Positions 34,119 through 42,558 of a stretch of DNA of 64,000 nucleotides are shown piece by piece (the first letter of the stretch is position 1; each line of letters begins with the position of its first letter). The stretch is from Nocardioides sp. S-1144. Lineage in GTDB: Bacteria; Actinomycetota; Actinomycetes; Propionibacteriales; Nocardioidaceae. The notes below the pieces were generated by a model that was given only the letters and a program-made list of their open reading frames with translations, was not told where the DNA came from and did not search any database. The stretch covers positions 3,224,001 through 3,288,000 of the forward strand of contig NZ_CP040695.2 in the NCBI RefSeq assembly GCF_005954645.2. The letters run 5' to 3'. The translations under genes and the position numbers were made by a program.

Positions 34119-35033
34119 GTGCGCATCGAGCAGCTCCAGTACCTCGCCGCGGTGACCCAGCACGGCTCGCTGCGGCGCGCGAGCGAGCGGCTGCACCTGT
34201 CCCAGCCGGCCCTGAGCGAGGCGATCAGCAAGCTCGAGCGCGAGCTCGGGGTGACCCTCCTCGACCGCCGCCGCTCCGGTGCCCGGATCAGCCGCGACGG
34301 GCGCGAGCTGCTGCAGCACATGGTCGAGGTGCTCGAGGCCGTCGACCGCCTCAAGGTCGCCGCCGGCGACCGCAGCGCCCGTTCGCGGCAGGTGCGGCTG
34401 GGCACCGTGAACGCCGCCACGACGACGCTGCTCGTCCCCGCGATCGCCCGGGTGCAGGCCGAGCACCCCGAGACCAACCTCGAGCTGCTCACCCTCCAGC
34501 AGCCAGACATCGACCAGGGGCTGCTGGAGGGCTCGCTCGACCTCGGGCTGGTCAACGTCCTGGGCGGGGACGACCCGCCGGTCGACCTGGTCGGCACCGA
34601 CCTCGTGCACGGTCGCCCGGTCGTCGTCCTGCCGACGTCGCACCCGCTCGCCGCGCGCTCCCACGTCACCGTCGACGAGCTGCGCGAGGAGCGGTTCGTG
34701 GCGATGCGCGCGGGCTACCTGATGCACCGCTTCGCCCACCGCATCTTCGGCGCCTCGGTGCCGGCCGGGTGGCACAGCACCGACGGCGCGGAGATGGGCA
34801 AGACGCTGGTCGCCGAGGGCCTCGGCGTCACCCTGCTCCCCGACTACAGCGTCGTCGGGGACCCGCTGGAGCGCGCGGGCCTGATCACCACCCGGCCGAT
34901 CGCCGGCGACCAGACCGTCGTCACGCTCGTCCTGCGCCAGCGCAGCGCGGCCACCGTCTCGCCGCAGGTGCGGGCGCTGCGGACCGCGCTGGTCGAGGCC
35001 GCGCGGGAGTACGCCGGGTCGCAGGCGTCCTGA
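34119..35033 (+). CDS. LysR-family regulator of the sulfonate operon
   Basis: 304 aa from the GTG at 34119, which is preceded by CAGGAG at about 5 nt; the in-frame sequence upstream is Arg/Pro-rich shadow. The HTH is GSLRRASERLHLSQPALSEAISKLERELG (about residues 16-44), followed by the periplasmic-binding-like effector domain (VRLGTVNAATTTLLVPAIA). It is divergent from the sulfonate-monooxygenase operon and probably senses sulfur status. Confidence 0.9.
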   Translation: MRIEQLQYLAAVTQHGSLRRASERLHLSQPALSEAISKLERELGVTLLDRRRSGARISRDGRELLQHMVEVLEAVDRLKVAAGDRSARSRQVRLGTVNAATTTLLVPAIARVQAEHPETNLELLTLQQPDIDQGLLEGSLDLGLVNVLGGDDPPVDLVGTDLVHGRPVVVLPTSHPLAARSHVTVDELREERFVAMRAGYLMHRFAHRIFGASVPAGWHSTDGAEMGKTLVAEGLGVTLLPDYSVVGDPLERAGLITTRPIAGDQTVVTLVLRQRSAATVSPQVRALRTALVEAAREYAGSQAS

Positions 35034-35080
35034 GGCCCGGACCCCGGACCGCCCCGGCACAGGGCCAGAGGGTCAGAGGC

Positions 35081-36124
35081 TCAGAGGCGGGGGTCGACGA
35101 GCACCTTGGCGTGCCGGGTGCGCCCGGAGTCGAGCTCGTCCATCAGCGCGGCCAGGTCGGCGAGGCCGACGGTGCCGGTGTGCAGCCCCTCGACCCGCAC
35201 CGACCCGTCGGCGATCGAGCGCATCGCGCCGAGGAAGTCCTCGTGGCGGTAGGCCAGCGACCCGACGACGGTCAGCTCGCGCACCTGCCAGTCGCCGTAG
35301 CTGACCCGGGAGTCGGTCATCGGGAAGCCGAGCAGCGACAGGACGCCGCCGCGGCGGACCAGCTCGGCCGACGGCTGCAGGAGGGCGGCGGCCCCCGTGC
35401 ACTCGTACAGCACGTCGGCGCCGAGCCCGCCGGTGATCGCGAGGAGGTGCTCGCGGACGGCGTCGCCGGGCTCGAAGACCTCGGTGAACCCGAGCTCGGT
35501 CGCGGCATGGCGGCGCTCGGCGTTGGGCTCGATGACGACGAGCCTGCCCGCCCCGGCGTGCCGCGCGTGCTGCGCGGCGAGCAGGCCGATCGGCCCGGCG
35601 CCCTGCACGACGACGACGGCGCCGAGCGGCTGCCGGGTGCGCCGGACGGCGTGGAAGGTGACCGCGGTCGGCTCGACGAGCGCGGCCTGGACGTCGCTCA
35701 ACCCGTCGAGGACCGGCATGACGCGGCGCGCGGCGACCACGAGCCCGGTCGCGAACCCGCCGTGGACGCCCGCGTCGGGCGAGACGCCGTTGGCCTCGGC
35801 GAAGGCGGTGTCGCAGTGCTCGGCGTGCCCCGCGACGCACATCGCGCAGGTGCCGCACGGCGGTCCCACGCAGGCGACGACCCGGGTGCCGGGCGCGACG
35901 GTGTCGACGTCGGCGGCGACCCGCCGGACGGTGCCGGTCCACTCGTGGCCGAAGACGGCCGGCGGGACCGCGCCGCCGGAGGTGTAGTTGTGGGTGTCGG
36001 TCGCGCAGACGCCGCAGTAGGTGACCTCGACCTCGACCGTGCCGGCCGGCAGGGTCTCGGGAGTCACCTCCTCGTCGAGCGTGACCTCGCTGGTCCCGGA
36101 GACCCGGGCGAAGGAGATAGTCAC
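35081..36124 (-). CDS. Zinc-dependent alcohol/polyol dehydrogenase (MDR family)
   Basis: 347 aa. The catalytic zinc region is CGVCATDTHNY ... GHEWTGTV, and the structural zinc cysteines are in PPCGTCAMCVAGHAEHC. The Rossmann motif is VQGAGPIGLLAAQHA, followed by VVIEPNAERR; the acidic residue points to NAD. It oxidises a small alcohol or sugar alcohol; the substrate is unknown. A TAAGTT box (36131-36136, minus) 6 nt before the GTG at 36124 indicates a leaderless message. It is divergent from the NYN gene with only 36 bp between starts. Confidence 0.88.
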   Translation of the reverse strand: MTISFARVSGTSEVTLDEEVTPETLPAGTVEVEVTYCGVCATDTHNYTSGGAVPPAVFGHEWTGTVRRVAADVDTVAPGTRVVACVGPPCGTCAMCVAGHAEHCDTAFAEANGVSPDAGVHGGFATGLVVAARRVMPVLDGLSDVQAALVEPTAVTFHAVRRTRQPLGAVVVVQGAGPIGLLAAQHARHAGAGRLVVIEPNAERRHAATELGFTEVFEPGDAVREHLLAITGGLGADVLYECTGAAALLQPSAELVRRGGVLSLLGFPMTDSRVSYGDWQVRELTVVGSLAYRHEDFLGAMRSIADGSVRVEGLHTGTVGLADLAALMDELDSGRTRHAKVLVDPRL

Positions 36125-36160
36125 ATCTTCAACTTACTCGCGGCGGTCTACAGTGACGCC

Positions 36161-36949
36161 GTGGCTTCCAGTGACGTCCGTCTCGCCGTCCTGATCGACG
36201 CCGACAACACCTCCGGCGCCCACGCCGCCGCGATCCTGGAGGAGCTGGCGACCTACGGCGTCCCGACGATCAAGCGCGCCTACGGCGACTGGACGACGTC
36301 CAACCTCACCGGCTGGAAGAGCGCGCTGCTCGAGCACGCGATCGCCCCGATCCAGCAGTTCGCCAATACCCGCGGCAAGAACTCCACCGACTCCGCGCTC
36401 ATCATCGACGCGATGGACCTGCTCTACGGCGGCAACCTCGACGCCTTCGCGATCGTCTCCAGCGACAGCGACTTCACCCGGCTGGCCACCCGGCTGCGCG
36501 AGTCCGGCAAGCAGGTCTACGGCCTGGGCCGCCGCACGACGCCGTCGGCGCTGATCGCGGCCTGCGACAAGTTCATCTTCCTCGAGGTGCTCACCGCGGG
36601 CGGCTCCGCCGGGGCGGGCGACGAGCCGGCCGACCCCGACGAGTCCGTCGCCCCGCTGCCCGACCTCGAGACGATCCTCCGGGCCGCCGTCGAGGCCACC
36701 GCGCAGGAGGACGACTGGGCCCACCTCGGCTCGATCGGCAACCACCTGGCCAAGCGGCACGCGTCCTTCGACCCGCGCAACTACGGCTTCCCGAAGCTCA
36801 TCTCGCTGGTCCGCGCGCAGACCTACCTCGACGTCGAGCAGGCCGGCGGCAACGTCACCCGTGTCCGCCTGACGCCGGCCGCGCCGGGGCAGGCCACCCC
36901 GCCGGAGCGGCAACCCGCCAAGAAGGCCTCGGGGCGCCGCCGCTCCTGA
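36161..36949 (+). CDS. NYN-domain nuclease with OST-HTH/LOTUS domain
   Basis: 262 aa from the GTG at 36161; TACAGT lies 6 nt upstream. The NYN (PIN-like) part has LAVLIDADNTSG (first catalytic Asp), KNSTDSALIIDAMDLLYGG and FAIVSSDSDFTRLATRLRE (last catalytic Asp cluster). A linker is followed by an OST-HTH-like domain, LGSIGNHLAKRHASFDPRNYGFPKLISLVR, and a basic tail. Proteins of this build process or degrade RNA; the target is unknown. Confidence 0.9.
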   Translation: MASSDVRLAVLIDADNTSGAHAAAILEELATYGVPTIKRAYGDWTTSNLTGWKSALLEHAIAPIQQFANTRGKNSTDSALIIDAMDLLYGGNLDAFAIVSSDSDFTRLATRLRESGKQVYGLGRRTTPSALIAACDKFIFLEVLTAGGSAGAGDEPADPDESVAPLPDLETILRAAVEATAQEDDWAHLGSIGNHLAKRHASFDPRNYGFPKLISLVRAQTYLDVEQAGGNVTRVRLTPAAPGQATPPERQPAKKASGRRRS

Positions 36950-36954
36950 CCGGC

Positions 36955-38292
36955 TCAGTGCAGCGTGAGGTGTCCGCAGCCCGGGCCGGCGAGCTCGCCG
37001 GTGCGCGCGAACGCCGCCCACACCCGTCGTACCGGCCGACCGGCGGCCACGACGTCGTCCCAACCGGCCCCGTCGAGCAGCGGTGAGCCGGCCCAGCCCT
37101 CGGGGTTCGGGAAGAGCAGCGCGAGGTCGACGGTGTGGGCGCCGGCCAGCGGGTTGCCGCGCGGCCCCCAGGAGAGCGTGTAGCGCCCGCCCCGGCCACC
37201 CGCCGCACGGTGGCGCCGGAGCCAGCGCACGGCGTCGCGGGTGTAGATCCGCCAGGTGAGGAGCCGCACGAGGGGCTCGACGAGCGCCCGGCCCGCGACG
37301 GGGAGCCCGCCGACCCGCGCGACGGCCGGCACCTCGGAGACGAAGAAGGAGGTCTCGCGGCTGTTGGTCCCGATGAGCACGTCGACGTCGGGCGCGGCCG
37401 CCGCCCAGGCCGCCTCGACGTCGTCCTCGGCCGGCACCGGGGAGCGCCCGTACTGGACCCCGAACGGCATCCCGCCCAACAACCCGAACGACCGGGCCCG
37501 GTCGTTGACGCGCTCGTAGTGGCCCAGCACCTCCTCCACCGGCGCGTCGGCGGGGATGGTGCCGGCCTCGGCGGCCATCGCCTCCGACATCGCCTCGCGC
37601 CCGCGGGTGATCCCGAGCGGGGCGCTCTGCACGATCGCGCGGTGGAACAGCCCGCGCGCGCCCTCGGCGACCATCAGGTGCAGGACGGCGTCCGCGCCGG
37701 CCGACTCGCCGAAGGCCGTGACGTTGCCCGGGTCGCCGCCGAAGCCGCCGACGTTGCGCCGCACCCAGCGCAGGGCCTCCACCTGGTCGAGCAGGCCGAG
37801 GTTGGCCGGGCGGTCGGCGTGACCGAGGAAGCCGAACAGGCCGAGGCGGTAGTTCACCGACACCACCACGACGCGCTCCTCGCGCACCAGCGTCGCCGGG
37901 TCGTGCATCGGGACGTCGCCGGCGCCGCTGACGTAGGAGCCGCCGTGGAGGAAGACCATCACCGGCAGGTCGTCGCCGGGGGCGGCGTCCTCCGGCACGG
38001 TGACCGAGAGCGCCTGGCAGTGCTCGTCCTGGTCGAGGTCGCCGAAGCCCGCCGGGAACATCCGCTGCAGCAGCGGCGACCCGACCTGCGGGCAGGCCGG
38101 CGACCAGGACGTCGCCAGGATCGGCCCGTCCTCGACCGGCACCGGCGGCTCGGCGACCGGCGCCGCGTGCCGCTCGGCCCGGGCGTAGCGCAGGCCGGTC
38201 GCCCGGACCACCCCGGCGTCGCGCCACCCGACGACGACCCCGGCGTCGCACTCGAAGCGGGGGGCGGCGCGGACCTGCTCGTCGGACGTCAC
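36955..38292 (-). CDS. Type B carboxylesterase
   Basis: 445 aa. The oxyanion hole motif is VFLHGGSYVSG; the nucleophile elbow is AFGESAGADAVLH (Ser). The SVNYRLGLFGFL motif is typical of para-nitrobenzyl-esterase-like enzymes. GTNSRETSFF probably carries the acid and AGPGCGHLTLH the His near the end. The protein is shorter than most in the family at the C-terminus (about 500 usual). It ends 5 bp from the convergent NYN stop. Confidence 0.88.
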   Translation of the reverse strand: MTSDEQVRAAPRFECDAGVVVGWRDAGVVRATGLRYARAERHAAPVAEPPVPVEDGPILATSWSPACPQVGSPLLQRMFPAGFGDLDQDEHCQALSVTVPEDAAPGDDLPVMVFLHGGSYVSGAGDVPMHDPATLVREERVVVVSVNYRLGLFGFLGHADRPANLGLLDQVEALRWVRRNVGGFGGDPGNVTAFGESAGADAVLHLMVAEGARGLFHRAIVQSAPLGITRGREAMSEAMAAEAGTIPADAPVEEVLGHYERVNDRARSFGLLGGMPFGVQYGRSPVPAEDDVEAAWAAAAPDVDVLIGTNSRETSFFVSEVPAVARVGGLPVAGRALVEPLVRLLTWRIYTRDAVRWLRRHRAAGGRGGRYTLSWGPRGNPLAGAHTVDLALLFPNPEGWAGSPLLDGAGWDDVVAAGRPVRRVWAAFARTGELAGPGCGHLTLH

Positions 38293-38368
38293 GGCGCGAA
38301 CCTACCGACCCGCGCCAGGACCGGCCGGGCCGAGGGAACCGATGCCGGGCCGACCACGTCGGACGCGT

Positions 38369-39400
38369 ATGACCTCACGACGTGGCCGGCGCCTGGGCGC
38401 CGCGGCAGCAACCCTGGCCGTCCTCACCCTCGCGGTGGGCGCGTGCTCCTCGAGCGGCTCCGACGACGCCGGGGGCGGTGACGGCAGCAGCTCCACCGAG
38501 TTGTCCGCCGAGGCGCCCCGCGCGGCGGCCCCCGAGGCGGCGTCCTCGGCCCAGGCCTACCTCGCCGACGAGGCGGGCAGCGCGGACGTCGACAGCGCCG
38601 CCCGGTCCGCGAACGACAGCACGGCGTCGGAGCAGCCGGCCCAGGCCACCCGCCCCGACGGGGCGGCGGTGATCCGCAACGGCAACGTGGCGCTGCGCTC
38701 CGAGGACGTCGGCGCCGCCGTCTTCGGCGTCCGGAAGATCGTCGTCGAGGCGCGTGGGGAGGTCTCCGACGAGAACACCGAGGCCGACCAGGACGGCGCC
38801 GCCGAGCGCAGCATGCTGACCCTCCGGGTGCCCGAGGCGACCTTCGACGACGTGCTGGCCGACCTGAAGGCGCTCGAGGGCACCTCCCTGGTCGACGCCT
38901 CGTCCAGCTCCAAGGACGTCACCACCGAGGTGATCGACGTCGACGTGCGGGTCGAGCTGCAGAAGCGCAGCATCGAGCGGATCAGCATCCTGCTCGACCA
39001 GGCCACCAGCATCCGCGACGTCGTGAGCATCGAGCGCGAGCTGGCCCGCCGCGAGGCCGACCTCGGCTCGCTGCAGCAGCGGCAGACCTACCTGGCCGAC
39101 CAGACCTCGATGTCGACGATCACCGTCTCGGTCGAGCGGCCCCGCGAGGAGGCGCCCGCGGTGGAGGAGGAGAAGGAGAAGAAGGAGGAGACCGGGTTCG
39201 TCGCCGGCCTCGAGGGCGGGTGGTCGGCGTTCACGACCGTCGCCACCGGGCTGTTCACCGCGACCGGCGCGGTGCTGCCGTTCGCGGTCGTGCTGCTGCT
39301 GGTCGGCGTCCCGGCGTGGGTGCTCCTGCGCCGCCACCGTCCCGTGACCGCCGCAACGAGCCCGGCACCGGCCGCCGCCGGTGGCGACCCGTCAGCGTGA
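38369..39400 (+). CDS. DUF4349 lipoprotein with C-terminal membrane segment
   Basis: 343 aa from the ATG at 38369. A twin-Arg-like basic start (MTSRRGRRLG) precedes a hydrophobic signal with lipobox AVGAC. Then comes an Asp/Ser-rich linker, the DUF4349 core (VIRNGNVALRSEDVGAAVFGVRKIVVEA ... RSMLTLRVPEATFDDVLADLKAL), a coiled coil (VSIERELARREADLGSLQQRQTYL), a charged EEEKEKKEE patch, and a C-terminal membrane helix (AVLPFAVVLLLVGVPAWVLL). Function unknown; predicted to be anchored at both ends. Confidence 0.85.
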   Translation: MTSRRGRRLGAAAATLAVLTLAVGACSSSGSDDAGGGDGSSSTELSAEAPRAAAPEAASSAQAYLADEAGSADVDSAARSANDSTASEQPAQATRPDGAAVIRNGNVALRSEDVGAAVFGVRKIVVEARGEVSDENTEADQDGAAERSMLTLRVPEATFDDVLADLKALEGTSLVDASSSSKDVTTEVIDVDVRVELQKRSIERISILLDQATSIRDVVSIERELARREADLGSLQQRQTYLADQTSMSTITVSVERPREEAPAVEEEKEKKEETGFVAGLEGGWSAFTTVATGLFTATGAVLPFAVVLLLVGVPAWVLLRRHRPVTAATSPAPAAAGGDPSA

Positions 39401-40459
39401 GAGCGGGTAGGTCTGCACGAACTCGGTGAGCCGGGCCAGCTGGTCGGGGTCGGTCGAGGGGATGACGCCGTGCCCGAGGTTGAAGACGTGGCCGCGGGCG
39501 GCGCGGCCCGCCTCGATCACCTCGGCGGCGCGCGCGGTCATCACCTCGGTGGGGGCGAAGACCAGCGTCGGGTCGAGGTTGCCCTGCACCGCGCGGTCGC
39601 CGACGAGCGGGATCGCGGAGGCCAGCGGGGTGCGCCAGTCGACGCCGACGACGTCCGCGCCGGCCTCCCCCATCAGGCCGAGGAGGTTCGACGTGCCCAC
39701 GCCGAAGTGGATCCGCGGGACGCCGAGCGCCCCGGCCCGCTCGAGCACGCGGGCCGAGTGCGGCATCACGTGCGTGCGGTAGTCGTCGGGGGTGAGCGCG
39801 CCGGCCCACGAGTCGAAGAGCTGGACGGCGGACGCGCCGGCGGCGACCTGGACCTCGAGGTAGGACGCCGCCATCGCGCCGATCTTGCGCATCAGCGCGT
39901 CCCACACCTCGGGCGCCCCGAACATCATCGCCTTGGTCTTCGCGTGCTCCTTGGACGGACCGCCCTCGACGAGGTAGGACGCCACGGTGAACGGCGCACC
40001 CGCGAAACCGATGAGCGGCGTCGCGCCCAGCTCGGCGACCAGCGTGCGCACGGCCTCGGTGATGAAGGGGACGTGCTCGGGGGTGAGGTCGGGGATCGCC
40101 TCGACGTCGGCGAGGGTGCGCACGGGGTGCGCGACGACCGGGCCGACCCCGGGCTTGATGTCGAGGTCGACGCCGACCGCCTTCAGCGGCAGCACGATGT
40201 CGGAGAAGAAGATGGCCGCGTCCACGTCGTAGCGCCGCACCGGCTGCAGGGTGATCTCGACGACCAGCTCGGGCGTCATGCACGACTCGAGCATCCCGAC
40301 GCCCTCGCGCAGCGCGAGGTACTCCGGCAGCGAGCGGCCCGCCTGTCGCATGTACCAGACCGGGGTGTGCGGCACCGGCTCCCCGCGCACGGCCTTGAGG
40401 AAGGCGCTCTGCGCCAGCAGGTCGACGGGTCGGTCGGCCGGTCCGGGAGGGGTCGTCAC
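39392..40459 (-). CDS. hemE: Uroporphyrinogen decarboxylase
   Basis: 355 aa from the GTG at 40459. Signatures: PVWYMRQAGRSLPEY, AIFFSDIVLPLKAVG, and PLIGFAGAPFTVASYLVEGG. It converts uroporphyrinogen III to coproporphyrinogen III, the step before HemY/HemQ. The stop overlaps that of the DUF4349 gene (convergent, 9 bp). It is divergent from the DUF3000-HRDC pair. Confidence 0.97.
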   Translation of the reverse strand: MTTPPGPADRPVDLLAQSAFLKAVRGEPVPHTPVWYMRQAGRSLPEYLALREGVGMLESCMTPELVVEITLQPVRRYDVDAAIFFSDIVLPLKAVGVDLDIKPGVGPVVAHPVRTLADVEAIPDLTPEHVPFITEAVRTLVAELGATPLIGFAGAPFTVASYLVEGGPSKEHAKTKAMMFGAPEVWDALMRKIGAMAASYLEVQVAAGASAVQLFDSWAGALTPDDYRTHVMPHSARVLERAGALGVPRIHFGVGTSNLLGLMGEAGADVVGVDWRTPLASAIPLVGDRAVQGNLDPTLVFAPTEVMTARAAEVIEAGRAARGHVFNLGHGVIPSTDPDQLARLTEFVQTYPLSR

Positions 40460-40528
40460 CCACCAAGCCTCGCATCCCCTCCAGCGTGTCAGGCGATCGG
40501 ATCCCCGGGACCGCCCTAGGGTGAGCGC

Positions 40529-41155
40529 ATGGTGGTGCGTCAGGAGTCGAGCGTCGCGCCGGCGGAGTTCCGCGCCGCGGTCGCCGCGATGCGCGCTGCC
40601 CCGCTGCGGCCGGAGGTCTTCTGCGAGGAGATGCCGGCCCCGCAGCGGATCGCGCCGTACGCCGCCGCCCTGTCGGCCGACGTGACCGTCGACGAGACCG
40701 ACGTCGGCACCGGACGGCTGATCCTGCTGCACGACCCCGACGGCAACGACGCCTGGGACGGCACCTTCCGCTGCGTCGCCTACTGCCGCGCGGAGGTCGA
40801 GCTGGAGCTGGTCGCCGACCCGATGCTCGCCCACGTCGGCTGGTCCTGGCTCACCGACGCCCTCGAGGCCCACGGCGCGGCCCACACCGCCGCCTCCGGC
40901 ACCGTCACCCGGGTCGCGACCGAGAGCTTCGGCGGCATGGCCGAGGACGGCGGCACCGCCCAGGTCGAGGTCCGCGCGTCGTGGACGCCGGTCGCCGCCC
41001 CCGACGGTCCCGGCGGCCCGGCCGGGTTCGACATCACCCCGCACGTGGAGGCCTGGGGCGAGCTGCTGTGCGCGGCGTCCGGTCTCGAGCCGGTGCCCGA
41101 CGGCGTCGTCGTGCTCCCGAGCCGTCGCGGCCAGCGCGGCACCCCCGGCCGATGA
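40529..41155 (+). CDS. DUF3000 family protein
   Basis: 208 aa. The actinobacterial DUF3000 pattern is present: EFRAAVAAMRAAPLRPEVFCEEMPAPQRIAPYAAAL and HVGWSWLTDALEAHGA. TAGGGT lies 6 nt before the ATG, a leaderless signature. The stop overlaps the start of the HRDC/RNase D-like gene (ATGA). Its position between hemE and an RNase D-like gene is conserved in mycobacteria. Function unknown. Confidence 0.9.
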   Translation: MVVRQESSVAPAEFRAAVAAMRAAPLRPEVFCEEMPAPQRIAPYAAALSADVTVDETDVGTGRLILLHDPDGNDAWDGTFRCVAYCRAEVELELVADPMLAHVGWSWLTDALEAHGAAHTAASGTVTRVATESFGGMAEDGGTAQVEVRASWTPVAAPDGPGGPAGFDITPHVEAWGELLCAASGLEPVPDGVVVLPSRRGQRGTPGR

Positions 41156-42558
41156 CCACGCCCGCCGACACTCCCCTGCCCGAGGACCTCGAGGCCCCCG
41201 GGACGACCCCCGAGGACGTCGACGAGGCGCCCGCCGAGCCCGAGGCGCCGCCCGCGCCGCTGCTGCTCCTCGCCGACGGGCTGCCGCCGCTCATCGACAC
41301 CGAGGCGGCGCTGGTCGAGTACTGCGCGCGGCTCGCGGCCGGCACCGGCCCGGTGGCGATCGACGCCGAGCGCGCCTCGGGCTACCGCTACTCCGGGCGC
41401 GCCTACCTGATCCAGCTGCGCCGCAACGGCAGCGGCACCGGCCTGGTCGACCCCGTGGCCTTCGACTCCCTCGCCCCGCTGGCCGAGGCGCTCGAGGGCA
41501 CCGAGTGGATCCTGCACGCCGCGACCCAGGACCTGCCGTGCCTCACCGAGGTCGGCCTGTACCCCTCGGCGCTGTTCGACACCGAGCTCGCCGGCCGGCT
41601 GCTCGGCTACCCGCGGGTCGGGCTCGCGACGCTGGTCGAGACCCTCGTCGGCTTCCGGATGAAGAAGGAGCACTCGGCCGCCGACTGGTCGACGCGCCCG
41701 CTCCCGGAGTCGTGGCTCGAGTACGCCGCCCTCGACGTCGAGGTGCTGGTCGAGCTGCGCGACCTGCTGGCCGCCGAGCTCGAGGAGACCGGCAAGGCCG
41801 AGTGGGCGCGCCAGGAGTTCGACGCGCTGCGCAGCTTCACCCCGACCCCGCGGGTCGACGCGTGGCGCCGCACCTCGGGGCTGCACCGGGTCCGCGGCCG
41901 CCGCGCCCTCGCGGCGGTCAAGGCGCTGTGGGAGACCCGCGACGAGCTCGCCGAGCGCCGCGACGTCACCCCGGGACGGATCATCCCCGACGCCGCGATC
42001 GTCGCGGCCGCCGTCGCCATGCCCGCCGACCGCGCCGAGCTGCAGGGGGTCAAGGGCTTCCACGGCCGCGGCGCCGAGCGGTACGCCGCCCGCTGGGTCG
42101 ACGCGCTCACCGAGGCCGCCGAGCTCGACGAGGACGACCTGCCCAGCCGGTCGCCGCGCGGCGACGGCCCGCCGGTGCCGCGCGCCTGGGCGGAGAAGGA
42201 CCCGGTCGCCGCCGTCCGGCTGCAGCTGGCCCGCGAGGCCGTGCTGGCGCTGTCGGCGCAGCACTCCATCCCGGTCGAGAACCTGCTGACCCCCGACACG
42301 CTGCGGCGCACGCTCTGGTCGCCGCCCGCGACCCGCGACCCCGGTGACCTGCTCGACGCCGTCGTCGACCAGCTCACCGCGCTCGGGGCGCGGGCGTGGC
42401 AGGTGGCGCTGACCGCACCGGTCATCGTGACCGCCGTCCTGGAGGCGGACCGGTCGGCCCAGACTCCCCCGGAGACGGCACCCGAGGCACCCGAGACTCC
42501 CGCGGCCGCCGAGGCGCCCGAGGGTCAGGACGACGAGTCGGACGGCTCCGGCTCGTAG
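41152..42558 (+). CDS. RNase D-like 3'-5' exonuclease with HRDC domain
   Basis: 468 aa from the ATG at 41152. After a Pro/Glu-rich N-terminus comes the DEDD exonuclease: VAIDAERASGYRY, LHAATQDLPCL, FDTELAGRLLGY and EYAALDVEVLVEL. The HRDC domain follows (RRALAAVKALWETRDELAERRDVTPGRIIPDAAIVAAA). It trims RNA 3' ends. The second acid of motif I is Glu in DAE, as in many actinobacterial homologues. Translationally coupled to DUF3000. Confidence 0.92.
   Translation: MTTPADTPLPEDLEAPGTTPEDVDEAPAEPEAPPAPLLLLADGLPPLIDTEAALVEYCARLAAGTGPVAIDAERASGYRYSGRAYLIQLRRNGSGTGLVDPVAFDSLAPLAEALEGTEWILHAATQDLPCLTEVGLYPSALFDTELAGRLLGYPRVGLATLVETLVGFRMKKEHSAADWSTRPLPESWLEYAALDVEVLVELRDLLAAELEETGKAEWARQEFDALRSFTPTPRVDAWRRTSGLHRVRGRRALAAVKALWETRDELAERRDVTPGRIIPDAAIVAAAVAMPADRAELQGVKGFHGRGAERYAARWVDALTEAAELDEDDLPSRSPRGDGPPVPRAWAEKDPVAAVRLQLAREAVLALSAQHSIPVENLLTPDTLRRTLWSPPATRDPGDLLDAVVDQLTALGARAWQVALTAPVIVTAVLEADRSAQTPPETAPEAPETPAAAEAPEGQDDESDGSGS

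Noticed and set aside
33920..36160. Long N-terminal extension of the NYN protein
   Set aside because: It covers the LysR and ADH genes in shadow composition; the GTG at 36161 has its own promoter box.
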